A stretch of 64,000 bases of DNA from Enterococcus malodoratus ATCC 43197 (GCF_000407185.1 NZ_KE136484.1:1-64000); one strand, 5' to 3'. Counted from the first letter of the stretch, positions 29,286 through 38,240 are shown. Notes: a model not told the origin generated them from the sequence alone. Numbers and translations: made by a program.

Positions 29286-30256
29286 AGACAATCAGTGCAG
29301 GGAAAAAGGCTTATTTAAAACAAATGACGAATGACGAGGGGATTATTGGTGCTTTAGCTATTGATCAACGTGGTGCGTTGAAAAAAATGATCGGCAAATA
29401 CAAGGAAGCAACCACAGAGGATGTAATCAAGTTCAAAGAATTGGTCTCTCAGCAGTTGACGCCATATGCCTCCGCAATCTTGTTAGATCCGGAATATGGT
29501 CTTCCAGCCGCAGAGGTTCGCGACAACGATTGCGGTCTGTTGCTGGCTTACGAAAAAACGGGTTATGATGCAACAACACCTGGTCGTTTGCCAGATGTAC
29601 TGAATGTTTGGTCAGTTAAACGGTTGAAAGAATCTGGAGCCGACGCCTGCAAGTTTCTACTATATTATGATGTCGATGAGCCTGATGAAATCAATGAGCA
29701 AAAACGAGCGTATATGGAACGCATCGGATCAGAATGTACGGCGGAAGATATTCCGTTCTTCTTAGAGATTGTTTCCTATGATGCGGAAATTACGGATACG
29801 ACTTCATTGGATTATGCAAAGGTGAAACCACGAAAAGTGATTGAAGCGATGCGGGAATTTTCAAAGGAACGTTACCAAGTCGATGTTTTAAAAGTAGAAG
29901 TGCCAGTAAATATGAACTTTGTTGAAGGATATGGTCAAGAGATCGGCTACAGTCAATCAGAGGCAGCGGCCTACTTCAAAGAACAGTCCGAAGCAACGGA
30001 TTTGCCATTCATTTTCTTAAGTGCAGGTGTTAGTGCTGAACTATTCCAAGAAACCCTACGCTTTGCGAAGCAATCAGGCTCTAGCTTTAACGGAGTCTTA
30101 TGCGGCCGGGCAACTTGGGCAAACGGTGTGGAGTCGTTTGTGAAAGAGGGCGAAGCATCAGCGATCGACTGGTTATCCGATCAAGGAAAGCGGAATATCG
30201 AAGAATTGAATGCAGTATTAAAAGAAACTGCGACTTCTGTTTATACCAATGTATAA
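29282..30256 (+). CDS. lacD: Tagatose 1,6-bisphosphate aldolase LacD
   Basis: LacD is a class I aldolase that splits tagatose 1,6-bisphosphate into dihydroxyacetone phosphate and glyceraldehyde 3-phosphate; it also accepts fructose 1,6-bisphosphate. The 324-residue protein has the family length, the N-terminal [17 protein letters not shown] and the Schiff-base lysine at about residue 204 in [10 protein letters not shown]. It completes a pathway: PTS uptake to ketose 1-phosphate, kinase to 1,6-bisphosphate, aldolase cleavage. The isomerase genes lacA and lacB and the galactose PTS are absent, so lactose/galactose use is not the job of this operon. Confidence 0.92.
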   Translation: MKTISAGKKAYLKQMTNDEGIIGALAIDQRGALKKMIGKYKEATTEDVIKFKELVSQQLTPYASAILLDPEYGLPAAEVRDNDCGLLLAYEKTGYDATTPGRLPDVLNVWSVKRLKESGADACKFLLYYDVDEPDEINEQKRAYMERIGSECTAEDIPFFLEIVSYDAEITDTTSLDYAKVKPRKVIEAMREFSKERYQVDVLKVEVPVNMNFVEGYGQEIGYSQSEAAAYFKEQSEATDLPFIFLSAGVSAELFQETLRFAKQSGSSFNGVLCGRATWANGVESFVKEGEASAIDWLSDQGKRNIEELNAVLKETATSVYTNV

Positions 30257-30257
30257 G

Positions 30258-30292
30258 AAAACGACTACCCGCGATGGGTAGTCGTTTTTTTC
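30258..30292. terminator. Bidirectional terminator between lacD and argH
   Basis: The stem AAAACGACTACCC / GGGTAGTCGTTTT is followed by T and flanked by A on the other side. Confidence 0.92.
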
Positions 30293-30295
30293 GTC

Positions 30296-31666
30296 TTATA
30301 AAGCTGTCTTCGCCAATTGAATTTGCTTTTTGACTTGGTCGAAACCGGTACCGCCTAATGAGTGCCGGCGAATTACCGCTGTTTTGGAGGCCAATGTATC
30401 ATAGATATCTTCTTCGATGATTGAATTGATCGCTTGATATTCTTCTAGTGGGACGTCTTGCAAATAAATACCTTTTTGAGTGCAGGCCAATACCAGCTTT
30501 CCGACAATTTCGTGTGCTTGACGGAAAGGAATCCCTTTTGCGGCCAAATAGTCGGCCAACTCAGTTGCATTTGAAAAGTCTTTTTCAGTCGCATCATGCA
30601 TCGTCTGTGTGTGCACCTTCATAGTATCAATCATGCCGGCCATGATGTCTAAGCTCGTAGCGACAGTGTGGACGGTATCAAACATTCCCTCTTTGTCTTC
30701 TTGCAGGTCTTTGTTATAAGCCAGCGGCAGCCCCTTTATGACCGTTAGAAGGCCAACTAAGTCACCAAAGACACGTCCTGATTTACCACGGATCAATTCC
30801 GCCATGTCAGGATTTTTCTTTTGCGGCATGATCGAGCTGCCCGTCGAAAAAGTATCTGTCAGCTCGACAAATTTGAATTCATGGCTGCACCAGAGAATGA
30901 TCTCTTCGCAAAAACGGGAAAGATGCATCATCAAGATCGAACTGTTGCTTAAAAATTCAAGAATGAAATCGCGGTCGCTGACTCCATCGAGACTGTTCAT
31001 ATAAAGATCCGCAAAACCCAGCTTGTCCGCGGTCATCTGACGATCAATCGGGAAAGTCGTACCCGCCAAAGCAGCACAGCCTAGCGGTGAAATGTCCACG
31101 CGCTTCATACTTTCCTCAAGGCGAGACTGATCACGCGTCAGCATGCCGTAATAGGCCATCAAGTGATGCCCAAAAGAAATTGGCTGCGCATGCTGCAGGT
31201 GCGTATAGCCGGGCATGATTGTTTCAACATGTTCTTCGGCCTTATTGACTAAGACCGCGCGAAAATGCTGAACCTTCTCAATAATTTCATTTAAATGTTC
31301 CTTCAAATATAAATGCATATCGGTAGCGACTTGATCATTTCGGCTGCGGGCAGTATGGAGTTTTCCGGCGACGGGTCCGATCTCGTCGTGAAGCATTTTT
31401 TCTAAGTTCAAATGAATGTCTTCATTTTCAATAGTAAAGGTTAATTCATCCTTCGCAGCCTTTTCAGCCAATATATTTAGACCAACAGTGATCTGCTGCG
31501 CTTCTTCTTTTGTGATAATGCCTGTTTCACCAAGCATTTTGACATGTGCTAAACTGCCGGTGATATCTTGTACAGCTAGTTGCTGATCAAAGGGAATCGA
31601 GGCACCGAATGCATCAATCCATGCTTCATTTTTTCCATCAAAACGTCCGCCCCATAATTTTGCCAT
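30296..31666 (-). CDS. argH: Argininosuccinate lyase
   Basis: ArgH splits argininosuccinate into arginine and fumarate, the last step of arginine synthesis. The 456-residue protein has the family start MAKLWGGRF, the HTARSRNDQ block (about residue 105-113), the TPGYTHLQ-like [11 protein letters not shown] (about 155) and the catalytic-serine signature [15 protein letters not shown] (about 277). The ATG follows GAGG. A terminator lies directly upstream of the gene, so expression depends on read-through from argG or on an unseen promoter. Confidence 0.95.
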   Translation of the reverse strand: MAKLWGGRFDGKNEAWIDAFGASIPFDQQLAVQDITGSLAHVKMLGETGIITKEEAQQITVGLNILAEKAAKDELTFTIENEDIHLNLEKMLHDEIGPVAGKLHTARSRNDQVATDMHLYLKEHLNEIIEKVQHFRAVLVNKAEEHVETIMPGYTHLQHAQPISFGHHLMAYYGMLTRDQSRLEESMKRVDISPLGCAALAGTTFPIDRQMTADKLGFADLYMNSLDGVSDRDFILEFLSNSSILMMHLSRFCEEIILWCSHEFKFVELTDTFSTGSSIMPQKKNPDMAELIRGKSGRVFGDLVGLLTVIKGLPLAYNKDLQEDKEGMFDTVHTVATSLDIMAGMIDTMKVHTQTMHDATEKDFSNATELADYLAAKGIPFRQAHEIVGKLVLACTQKGIYLQDVPLEEYQAINSIIEEDIYDTLASKTAVIRRHSLGGTGFDQVKKQIQLAKTAL

Positions 31667-31701
31667 CGTTTTATCCTCGCTTTTATCTATAGATTTTTAA
31701 C

Positions 31702-31728
31702 AAAAAAGACCGTCGCAACGGTCTTTTC
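31702..31728 (-). terminator. Terminator in the argG-argH gap
   Basis: On the minus strand the stem AAAAGACCGT / ACGGTCTTTT is followed by T. It lies five bases after the stop codon of a coding remnant and 36 bases before argH. Confidence 0.85.
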
Positions 31729-31732
31729 TTGA

Positions 31733-31831
31733 CTATAACGGATAATCATAGTCTTTCTTTTTCTCTAGCATGCAGACTAACTCTTTATGAGAATTTTCGA
31801 GAGCTGAACGAGCCTGCGCAGCTTTGATTTT
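31733..31831 (-). pseudogene. Coding remnant (3' end of an unknown gene) between argG and argH
   Basis: The minus strand reads KIKAAQARSALENSHKELVC followed by MLEKKKDYDYPL and a TAG stop, with natural codon use and a terminator five bases later. It has no start or ribosome binding site of its own, and the sequence to its 5' side is the hairpin element. It may be the tail of a gene whose front was lost. I do not recognise the protein. Confidence 0.35.
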
Positions 31832-31990
31832 AGGGAGGAGGCATCTTTTCAGATACCTCAGGATGAAAACATTGCTGGTTTCCTTATTTCCTGACAGGAA
31901 AAGAAACTCACCTAGAGCAATGGCAAGATGTGAAACCGGACGGCCTTATTTACCGGCAAGTAAAAGCCGCCTCACATCTGGTTTCTCTTG
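31832..31990. repeat. Hairpin-rich repeat-like element between argG and argH
   Basis: Three stem-loops follow one another: 31838-31859 (GAGGCATCT / AGATACCTC), 31877-31912 (GTTTC / GAAAC with inner TTTCCT / AGGAAA) and 31926-31979 (AGATGTGA / TCACATCT with inner TTTAC / GTAAA). The second and third share the pattern CCTTATTT, about nine bases, AAAAG, 61 bases apart, so they look like diverged copies of one unit. The right part runs up to and slightly into the argG 3' end region. It resembles small palindromic interspersed repeats. Confidence 0.55.
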
Positions 31991-31998
31991 CACTTTCA

Positions 31999-33207
31999 TT
32001 AAATGCTTGGTTGTTTCTTCTCAGCTTGGACCTCAGCGTTTACCTTCGTTGGCAAGCCCCAAAGTTTGATGAAGCCGATCGCTGCATCTTGATCGAATGT
32101 ATCGGCAGACGTATAAGTCGCCAAGTTTTCGTTGTATAAGCTGTTGTCAGATTTACGTCCTTCTACGATCACATTGCCCTTGAATAATTTCACACGCAAT
32201 ACGCCGTTTACGACTTCTTGTGATTGCTTCAAGAAAGCGATCAAAGCATCCATCGTCGGATTGAACCATAGACCGTCATAGATCATTTGGCATAATTGTT
32301 GTTCAATGACTGGTTTGAAATGAGCCATCTCACGAACAAAGGTCAAATCTTCTAATTCTTTATGTGCTTTCATCAAGACTTCCGCACCTGGACATTCATA
32401 AACTTCACGCGACTTGATACCAACTAGACGATTTTCAATGTGATCGATTCTGCCGATACCGTGTACGCCGGCGATCGTATTCAGTTTCATGATTAAAGTA
32501 GCTAAAGATAATTCTTCACCATCTAATGCAGTTGGTACACCTTTTTCAAAGGTAATTTCAACGATGGTTGGCTTATCTGGTGTTTCTTCTAATTCTGCGG
32601 TAATAGCGTAGGCTCCAGCAGGCGGAGTAGCCCAAGGATCTTCTAATACGCCGCATTCACAAGCACGGCCCCATAAGTTTTGGTCAATCGAATAGGGATT
32701 GTCTAAGTCCGCCGGGATCGGCACCCCTTTTTCAGCCGCATAATTGATTTCTTCTTCACGCGACCATTTCCATTCACGGACTGGCGCAATGATCTTCAAA
32801 TTCGGATCAAGGGCAGCGATGGAAACTTCAAACCGAACTTGGTCATTTCCTTTTCCGGTACATCCGTGGGCGATCGTAGTCGCTCCAGTTTTGTGAGCGA
32901 GCTCAACCAGTTTCTTCGAGATAAGTGGGCGAGACAAAGCAGAAACCAATGGGTAAGAATTTTCATAGTAGGTATTGCCTTGCAATGCGACCAATACGAA
33001 ATCTTGTGAGAACTCTTCACGAGCGTCGATAGCATAAGATTCTGATGCGCCAACTTGTAATGCTTTATTTTTAATAAATTCGGTGTCGCGACCTTCTCCG
33101 ATATCTAAACAACATGCAATCACGTCGTAGCCTTCATCGACAAGCCATTTAATTGAGACTGAAGTATCTAATCCACCTGAGTATGCTAAAATCACTTTTT
33201 CTTTCAT
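31999..33207 (-). CDS. argG: Argininosuccinate synthase
   Basis: ArgG condenses citrulline and aspartate using ATP. The 402-residue protein has the N-terminal PP-loop [18 protein letters not shown], the block [18 protein letters not shown] (about residue 110) and the conserved [14 protein letters not shown]. The ATG follows GGGAG. A good promoter lies upstream. Citrulline must come from elsewhere, since no other arg gene is in the window. Confidence 0.96.
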   Translation of the reverse strand: MKEKVILAYSGGLDTSVSIKWLVDEGYDVIACCLDIGEGRDTEFIKNKALQVGASESYAIDAREEFSQDFVLVALQGNTYYENSYPLVSALSRPLISKKLVELAHKTGATTIAHGCTGKGNDQVRFEVSIAALDPNLKIIAPVREWKWSREEEINYAAEKGVPIPADLDNPYSIDQNLWGRACECGVLEDPWATPPAGAYAITAELEETPDKPTIVEITFEKGVPTALDGEELSLATLIMKLNTIAGVHGIGRIDHIENRLVGIKSREVYECPGAEVLMKAHKELEDLTFVREMAHFKPVIEQQLCQMIYDGLWFNPTMDALIAFLKQSQEVVNGVLRVKLFKGNVIVEGRKSDNSLYNENLATYTSADTFDQDAAIGFIKLWGLPTKVNAEVQAEKKQPSI

Positions 33208-33261
33208 CCTGATTGCTCCCTTATCGCTTTTTCATTAAATTCTAATTAATGTGTTGAAGTC

Positions 33262-33290
33262 ATATTAGCACCGTAAAATACAAAAAGCAA
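33262..33290 (-). promoter_or_regulatory. argG promoter
   Basis: On the minus strand TTGCTT (33290-33285) and TAATAT (33267-33262) are separated by 17 bases. Just upstream the sequence is A/T-rich with ArgR-like half sites (TGAATAAA, GCATAAATATTTA), suggesting arginine repression, but no full ARG box is certain. Confidence 0.7.
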
Positions 33291-33429
33291 GCACTTTTTA
33301 AATATTTATGCAAAATAATTTTGAATTTACGTGTCTTTATTCATTTTAAGATGTATAAGACAAACTATTATGAATAGTAGAAGGAACAAAGAGAAATGAA
33401 AATATTTTGCGTTTTCAAAGAGAAAAACA

Positions 33430-33458
33430 TTGACATGGCAAGGCTTTGCAAGTATTAT
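33430..33458 (+). promoter_or_regulatory. rplM-rpsI promoter
   Basis: Consensus TTGACA (33430-33435), a 17-base spacer and TATTAT (33453-33458) are followed by an untranslated leader of about 80 bases. Confidence 0.88.
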
Positions 33459-33464
33459 GGTAAA

Positions 33465-33544
33465 TGGTATTGTTTGCCCCATGAGAGCCCCGGAAACTCA
33501 AGTGTTTGTCAAACATTCGAAATTGAAATTGGAGGAAAAAAAAC
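33465..33544 (+). promoter_or_regulatory. Candidate L13 leader RNA
   Basis: The leader contains CCCCATGAGAGCCCCGG and complementary TTTGTCAAAC-type segments directly before rplM. A structured L13 leader controlling rplM-rpsI is known in Firmicutes. Position and base pattern fit; the fold was not computed. Confidence 0.55.
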
Positions 33545-33988
33545 GTGCGTACAACATATATGGCTAAGCCAAACGAAGTAGAACGTAAATGGTACGTAGT
33601 AGACGCGACTGATGTTCCTTTAGGACGTCTTTCAACTGTAGTTGCATCTGTACTACGCGGTAAAAATAAACCAACATTCACACCACATGTAGATACTGGT
33701 GATTTTGTAATTGTAATCAATGCGGATCAAATCAAATTAACAGGTAACAAAGCAGCTGACAAGATTTATTACCGTCACTCAAACTTCCCTGGTGGATTGA
33801 AATCAGTCTCAGCAGGCGAATTGCGTGCTAAAAATTCTCGCCGTTTGATCGAAACTTCTGTTAAAGGTATGCTTCCTAAAAACACTTTAGGTCGCGCTCA
33901 AGGCATGAAACTTCACGTTTACGGTGGAGCAGAACATCCACATGCAGCACAGCAACCAGAAGTTTTAGACATCACAAACTTAATTTAA
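33545..33988 (+). CDS. rplM: 50S ribosomal protein L13
   Basis: L13 is an early-assembly protein of the large subunit. The 147-residue sequence has the family blocks [38 protein letters not shown] and the C-terminal [17 protein letters not shown]. The start is GTG with TTGGAGG 9 bases upstream. It forms an operon with rpsI, 16 bases downstream. Confidence 0.97.
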   Translation: MRTTYMAKPNEVERKWYVVDATDVPLGRLSTVVASVLRGKNKPTFTPHVDTGDFVIVINADQIKLTGNKAADKIYYRHSNFPGGLKSVSAGELRAKNSRRLIETSVKGMLPKNTLGRAQGMKLHVYGGAEHPHAAQQPEVLDITNLI

Positions 33989-34004
33989 ATAGGAGGGAAA
34001 TTCA

Positions 34005-34397
34005 TTGGCACAAGTTCAATATAGCGGCACAGGCCGTCGTAAAAATGCAGTTGCTCGCGTACGTTTAGTACCAGGAACTGGTAAAATTACTGTAAATAAA
34101 AAAGACGTTGCAGAATACATCCCACATGCTGACTTACGTTTAGTAATCAACCAACCATTTGGCGTTACTGAAACAACAGGTTCATATGATGTATTTGTAA
34201 ACGTTGATGGCGGAGGTTACGCAGGTCAAGCCGGCGCTATCCGTCATGGTATCTCACGCGCTTTATTAGAAGTAGATCCTGATTTCCGTGCACCATTAAA
34301 ACGCGCTGGATTACTTACTCGTGATTCACGTATGGTTGAACGTAAAAAACCAGGTCTTAAAAAAGCCCGTAAAGCTTCACAGTTCTCAAAACGTTAA
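34005..34397 (+). CDS. rpsI: 30S ribosomal protein S9
   Basis: S9 contacts the P-site tRNA through its C-terminal tail. The 130-residue protein starts at a TTG ([20 protein letters not shown] follows) with AGGAGGG upstream. It contains [20 protein letters not shown] and ends in the conserved SQFSKR. Confidence 0.97.
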   Translation: MAQVQYSGTGRRKNAVARVRLVPGTGKITVNKKDVAEYIPHADLRLVINQPFGVTETTGSYDVFVNVDGGGYAGQAGAIRHGISRALLEVDPDFRAPLKRAGLLTRDSRMVERKKPGLKKARKASQFSKR

Positions 34398-34419
34398 TAT
34401 ATTTTATATATCGACATTC

Positions 34420-34455
34420 AAGACACTTTCCAATTTTTGGGAGTGTCTTTTTTTT
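34420..34455 (+). terminator. Terminator of rplM-rpsI
   Basis: The stem AAGACACT-tt-CC / GG-g-AGTGTCTT is followed by a long T-run. Confidence 0.88.
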
Positions 34456-34529
34456 TCGGAAATTCCCACCAATTCCCCACTATTGATTCTGATAAGTGGC
34501 TTAAAGGCAAAGTCAGCAGGGGGAAATCT

Positions 34530-34582
34530 AAAAAAAAGCTGCATATTCACTTAAATAAAAAATTAAGTGGATACGCAGCTTC
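34530..34582 (-). terminator. Terminator of the LytTR/DUF3021 operon
   Basis: On the minus strand a long stem AAGCTGCGTATCCACTTAA / TTAAGTGAATATGCAGCTT is followed by T. The 75 bases between it and the rpsI terminator show nothing I can name. Confidence 0.88.
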
Positions 34583-34615
34583 TCTAGTTGAAATATTTTT
34601 TTGTTTTAATTTATT

Positions 34616-35050
34616 TCATCGTATCGAATTATTCTGGCTCGTCTGAATTTCTTCCAGTAATCGATTCTGTTTACGAACATCAATATGCAGTCCGACATAA
34701 TAAGCGATTGCGCCAATGATGTAGATAATTGTAAAGGAAGAGAAAGCACCGAAGTAGCTGTTCTCGTGTAATTCTTCAAAAAAGCTGCTAATCCAAATAG
34801 TCAAAAATACCAGCAGCATCGCTCCAACATATTGCAAAACAATCATCGACAACGGTGACAAGCGTTCCAACAACGGATGCGTGTACAAGATGCTCACTGC
34901 AATAGTGGTGCAGATAAATTTGAACAGTAGGCTGGAGAAATCATCACGACCATCGTAAAACAGGCGATCATAGAGGGTCGTTCCTAAGGAAATAATCGTA
35001 TAGCTGACGCAAATCACTGTCAGCATTTCTTTTAAACGATTTTTAGTCAT
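34616..35050 (-). CDS. DUF3021 family membrane protein
   Basis: The 144-residue protein has four hydrophobic segments (for example MLTVICVSYTIISLGTTLY and FTIIYIIGAIAYYVGLHI) and a charged C-terminal tail. DUF3021 proteins are found paired with LytTR regulators; in the streptococcal LytTR regulatory systems the membrane partner inhibits the regulator. The gene overlaps the LytTR gene by 8 bases, consistent with such a pair. Confidence 0.85.
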   Translation of the reverse strand: MTKNRLKEMLTVICVSYTIISLGTTLYDRLFYDGRDDFSSLLFKFICTTIAVSILYTHPLLERLSPLSMIVLQYVGAMLLVFLTIWISSFFEELHENSYFGAFSSFTIIYIIGAIAYYVGLHIDVRKQNRLLEEIQTSQNNSIR

Positions 35051-35501
35051 GTAAAATACCTCGTACTTTCTTTAAGTAGTTTTGAAAAATTTTGCGATAA
35101 TAACGACTGATGACAAGTTCTTCCTGGTTATTCAAAACCACTTTCAGCCGCATATTGGCTTCTGATTTCACTCTTTCTATTTGCTGAATGTTGACGATAT
35201 TGGCTTTACTAATGCGGCAAAAACCATGTTTGGACAAAGCGGATTCAAGAAAGGTTAGGCTTCCTTGGATTTGGTAAACTTGTTTCCTTAAGTACGCAAA
35301 GGTCTTTTTATCGACAGTATCAATATAAAAGATTTCCTCTAGTGACAGAAGTACCTGTTCACCATCCTCTAACCCAAAAAGCTGGGGGACGGAATCCTCC
35401 AGCAATTGGCGGACTTTCTCAATTTGCTCGGTCATTTCACGATAGTAAATTTCTGTTCGGTCTTCTTCAAGAGCGTCCTCTTGAAATAATTTGATCCGCA
35501 T
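35043..35501 (-). CDS. LytTR domain DNA-binding regulator
   Basis: The 152-residue protein has a short N-terminal helical part and a LytTR DNA-binding domain (about residues 45-150: ILLSLEEIFYIDTVDKKTFAYL, GFCRISKANIVNIQQIERV, LVISRYYRKIFQNYLKKV is split over the end). There is no receiver domain, so control by the DUF3021 partner is more likely than by phosphorylation. GGAGC precedes the ATG. It lies 18 bases after the hydrolase gene and is likely in one operon with it. Confidence 0.88.
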   Translation of the reverse strand: MRIKLFQEDALEEDRTEIYYREMTEQIEKVRQLLEDSVPQLFGLEDGEQVLLSLEEIFYIDTVDKKTFAYLRKQVYQIQGSLTFLESALSKHGFCRISKANIVNIQQIERVKSEANMRLKVVLNNQEELVISRYYRKIFQNYLKKVRGILHD

Positions 35502-35519
35502 AGTTCAGCTCCAATTCAA

Positions 35520-36482
35520 TCAGTTATTTTGTAAAAATTGCATAACAGCAGCTGTGTACTCTTCTTTTTGGTCGAGCATGCCTTTAATGTGCTCAGCGTT
35601 GATGGAAACGAGTTCCTTATCCTCTGCTGCAACATTCTCATATAAAGAAGTAACCTTTTCAGGAAGGCATACGTCATCTTGCTCACTTTTGATAACAAGT
35701 GTTTTAATTTCATTATATTTTTGTTGTTCGGTGATTTCAACATCTTTAAAGGTAAAGCCGTAGTTTAGCTTCATATAGAAGTTCCCACAAGCAACAACAT
35801 AAGGGAATGGGATATCTTCAGTATCTTCCATGCCTTGCCAAACTCCGGCAAACATTTCCTCCATACTATAAACTGGCGAATCCATAATTACAGCATCCAC
35901 ATGCTTCGCCGCATGTTCAGTCGCTGCATACATCCCAGCAGTTGCGCCGCCCATTGACTGACCGTGAACGACAATTTGTTTATCCAAATTTATTTTTTCT
36001 GCATAATCTACGATCGCATGTACGTCCATTCGTTCTAAGTAGCCAAAAGTGACCAAAGGATCTTCATTATCACCATGTCCGCGCATATCAAAGGTCAACA
36101 CGTTCCAGCCATTTTCCAAGTAAATTTCTGCTAAAGGGGAAAGAAAAATGTTATCTCCACCTGCGCCATGAATCAAAATTGCAGTATCTTTAGCCTTATC
36201 GCCATCCGTGCTGAAAGAGGTTACTGGAAAAGTATTACCATCTTCAGCCTCCAAGTGAAAAGTCTCTCCTGAGTATTTTGCATTAAATTGCTCTAAATCA
36301 TAGCCCCATTCCTTCAACTGCACTAAACTATTTTTCTTTGTATCATTTCCTTTGTTTTGGTAAAACAAGCCTTCTGTTACCATCTTCCCAAAATAGTAGC
36401 TGGCCCCAATTCCAGCGATTAAAATAATCCCTAATAAAATACTTACACCGATGATGATTTTCTTTTTGATTGATTGTTTCAT
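35520..36482 (-). CDS. Membrane-anchored alpha/beta hydrolase
   Basis: This 320-residue protein has an N-terminal membrane anchor (KKIIIGVSILLGIILIAG) and an extracytoplasmic alpha/beta-hydrolase domain. The oxyanion region is ILIHGAGGDN, the nucleophile serine is about residue 176 in VVHGQSMGGA, and the acid and histidine are probably in EQDDVCLPE and NAEHIKGML. It belongs to the family of serine aminopeptidase/acyl-hydrolase-like proteins; the substrate is unknown. I use the ATG at 36482 because GGAGGAG precedes it. It probably heads an operon with the LytTR-DUF3021 pair. Confidence 0.8.
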   Translation of the reverse strand: MKQSIKKKIIIGVSILLGIILIAGIGASYYFGKMVTEGLFYQNKGNDTKKNSLVQLKEWGYDLEQFNAKYSGETFHLEAEDGNTFPVTSFSTDGDKAKDTAILIHGAGGDNIFLSPLAEIYLENGWNVLTFDMRGHGDNEDPLVTFGYLERMDVHAIVDYAEKINLDKQIVVHGQSMGGATAGMYAATEHAAKHVDAVIMDSPVYSMEEMFAGVWQGMEDTEDIPFPYVVACGNFYMKLNYGFTFKDVEITEQQKYNEIKTLVIKSEQDDVCLPEKVTSLYENVAAEDKELVSINAEHIKGMLDQKEEYTAAVMQFLQNN

Positions 36483-36757
36483 TTTCTTCTCCTCCGTAAC
36501 GTTCTTTTTATCTTTAAAGTCATCATATGTGACTGGAAAATGGTTTTCCACCGAATTTTCCTTTGTTGCATTTTGGAGGAGCTGAGTTGCAATTTTTTTG
36601 GAAATAACTTCGAAAGAAAATTTTTTTCATATTTTTTACTGAATGAGCAATTGACTCATGTGCCATTAAAAATCCAAAGAAAATAAAATCGAAAAAAGAA
36701 ATTTCTTTTTTATAGGCTGAATCAGAGCAAAACACTTTCCAAAAAAAGAAAAATATT
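36483..36757. other. A/T-rich gap between hydrolase and marR genes
   Basis: No gene is seen. The gap holds the 20-bp palindrome AAAAAAGAAATTTCTTTTTT (36692-36711) and a small inverted repeat ATGAG-CAATTGA-CTCAT near 36643-36659. Either may be part of the control of the divergent units. Confidence 0.4.
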
Positions 36758-36796
36758 CTATATTTGACTAGTCAACTGTTGATCAGTCAAATATAG
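36758..36796 (+). promoter_or_regulatory. Large palindromic operator upstream of marR
   Basis: CTATATTTGACT (36758-36769) and AGTCAAATATAG (36785-36796) form a perfect 12-bp inverted repeat. Inside it lie two smaller palindromes, TTGACTAGTCAA and TCAAC-T-GTTGA. The element ends 13 bases before the marR start codon and is the probable MarR autoregulatory site. Confidence 0.75.
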
Positions 36797-36809
36797 AGAG
36801 GAGCATGTA

Positions 36810-37217
36810 ATGAATCTAAGACAAATAAGTAAGCTTTTTTATCAATTGAAACTTGCCAACCAGGAACTGACAAGGAAATTTGAAAAAAGAACCGGTTTTA
36901 GTATTACTCGATATGAATTAATGATGTTCTTAAAGGAGAACGGCCCCTGTTCTCAAACAATATTACAAAACGAACTAAAGATAGATAGCGCTGCAGTTAC
37001 TAGACATCTAAAGATATTAGAAGAAAAAAATTATGTGATTCGCGAAAGAAATAAAGAGAATAATCGAGAAGTCTTTGTGCGGATAACGAATCAAGCAGCA
37101 AAAGAATTAGAGCAATGCGAAAAAGAACATAGTCAGTTGGATAAACAAGAAATGTTGCCGCTAAGTGAAACAGAAGAGGAAACATTGCTTGAATTGTTAA
37201 CAAAATTAGTAAAGTAA
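36810..37217 (+). CDS. MarR family transcriptional regulator
   Basis: The 135-residue protein has the MarR winged helix (LMMFLKENGPCSQTILQNELKI, SAAVTRHLKILEEKNYVIRERN) flanked by dimerisation helices. MarR proteins often repress genes against phenolic, quinone or oxidant stress. One cysteine (GPCSQT, about residue 50) could be a redox sensor. It leads an operon with a nitroreductase and a monooxygenase, behind the palindromic operator, similar in content to the Bacillus MhqR/YodB detoxification units. Confidence 0.88.
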   Translation: MNLRQISKLFYQLKLANQELTRKFEKRTGFSITRYELMMFLKENGPCSQTILQNELKIDSAAVTRHLKILEEKNYVIRERNKENNREVFVRITNQAAKELEQCEKEHSQLDKQEMLPLSETEEETLLELLTKLVK

Positions 37218-37230
37218 AAGAGGAAAAAAC

Positions 37231-37869
37231 ATGTCAAAAGAATTTGTAACTAATGATTTTTCAGAAATTACATTCGGCAGAAAATCTGTCCGTGAGTACG
37301 ATGAAACCTTTAAAATTTCTCATGAAGAAATGCTTGAAATGATTCAAGAAGCAACGACCGCTCCATCATCAGTTAATATGCAGCCTTGGCGTTTTGTCGT
37401 GGTTGAAAGTGAAGAACAAAAAGCAAAATTAAAACCGCTGATTCGTTTTAATACACGTCAGAATGCTACATCCTCGGCAATGGTATTGATTTTCGGTGAT
37501 ATGCTGTGCTATGAGTTTGGAGAAGAAATTTATGATCAAGCAGTAGCAGAAGGGAAAATGCCGCCAGAAGTAAGAGATCAACAATTGGAAGCGATTATTC
37601 CTTATTACAAGAGTTTTACTAAAGAACAAATGAATGATGTGGTAAAAATCGATTCTAGTTTAGCAGCGATGCAGTTTATGTTAATTGCTCGTGCGCATGG
37701 CTATGAAACAAATCCAATTGGTGGATTTGAAGAAGATTTATTGGCCGAAGCATTTGGGTTAGACAAAGAACGCTATGTTCCAGTAATGATTCTTTCAGTA
37801 GGAAAAGCAACAGAAGCAGGGTATACATCTGTTCGACTACCAGCAGAAAAAATTACTGATTTCAAATAG
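37231..37869 (+). CDS. Nitroreductase family protein
   Basis: This FMN-dependent NAD(P)H oxidoreductase (212 residues) has the family start FGRKSVREYDETFKIS, the FMN-binding TTAPSSVNMQPWRFVVVE (about residues 43-60) and the C-terminal GKATEAGYTSVRLP. It probably reduces quinones or nitro compounds. It follows marR by 13 bases. Confidence 0.88.
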   Translation: MSKEFVTNDFSEITFGRKSVREYDETFKISHEEMLEMIQEATTAPSSVNMQPWRFVVVESEEQKAKLKPLIRFNTRQNATSSAMVLIFGDMLCYEFGEEIYDQAVAEGKMPPEVRDQQLEAIIPYYKSFTKEQMNDVVKIDSSLAAMQFMLIARAHGYETNPIGGFEEDLLAEAFGLDKERYVPVMILSVGKATEAGYTSVRLPAEKITDFK

Positions 37870-37884
37870 AAATTGGAGAATATG

Positions 37885-38172
37885 ATGAAAATTATTCAAG
37901 CAACTTTTTATATTAAAAATGAAAAAAGAGAAGATTTCTTAAAGGATGTACTGCCCTTGATTCAATCTGCAAGACTAGAAGAGGGCTGCCTAAAGTATCA
38001 CCTGTACGAATCGATTGAAGAGAAAAATCAATTTGTGATGGTGGAGAACTGGGAAAACCAAGAGGCAATTAACAGACACAATGAGAATCCATTATTAAAA
38101 CAGTTATTTGCTAACTTGAAAGAATATGTTGAAAAACCAACAGACCTAACTATTTCTAATAAGGAAGATTAA
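37885..38172 (+). CDS. Antibiotic biosynthesis monooxygenase (ABM) domain protein
   Basis: The 95-residue protein has the ABM ferredoxin-like fold pattern: IIQATFYIKNEKREDFLKD, then EEGCLKYHLYESIEEKNQFVMVENWENQEAINRH. Such proteins handle quinones or similar aromatic compounds and often sit with nitroreductases. GGAG lies 6 bases before the ATG at 37885; a second ATG three bases earlier is also possible. Confidence 0.83.
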   Translation: MKIIQATFYIKNEKREDFLKDVLPLIQSARLEEGCLKYHLYESIEEKNQFVMVENWENQEAINRHNENPLLKQLFANLKEYVEKPTDLTISNKED

Positions 38173-38240
38173 CAAGGCCGGTCATTCATCATTGTCAATC
38201 GTTTTAGTTGTTTTACATAAGTTAATCTCAACTGTCAGCT

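Noticed and set aside
31824-32139. Plus-strand frames opposite the argG end
   Set aside because: They read through the palindromic element and the complement of argG. Protein-like looks come from the hairpin repeats.
33396-33581. 61-codon frame upstream of rplM
   Set aside because: It overlaps the strong rplM promoter and leader and runs into the gene in another frame. It has no good ribosome binding site.
34456-34529. Attachment site or phage remnant after rpsI
   Set aside because: The 3' ends of ribosomal genes can be integration sites, but there is no direct repeat, integrase or mobile gene here.
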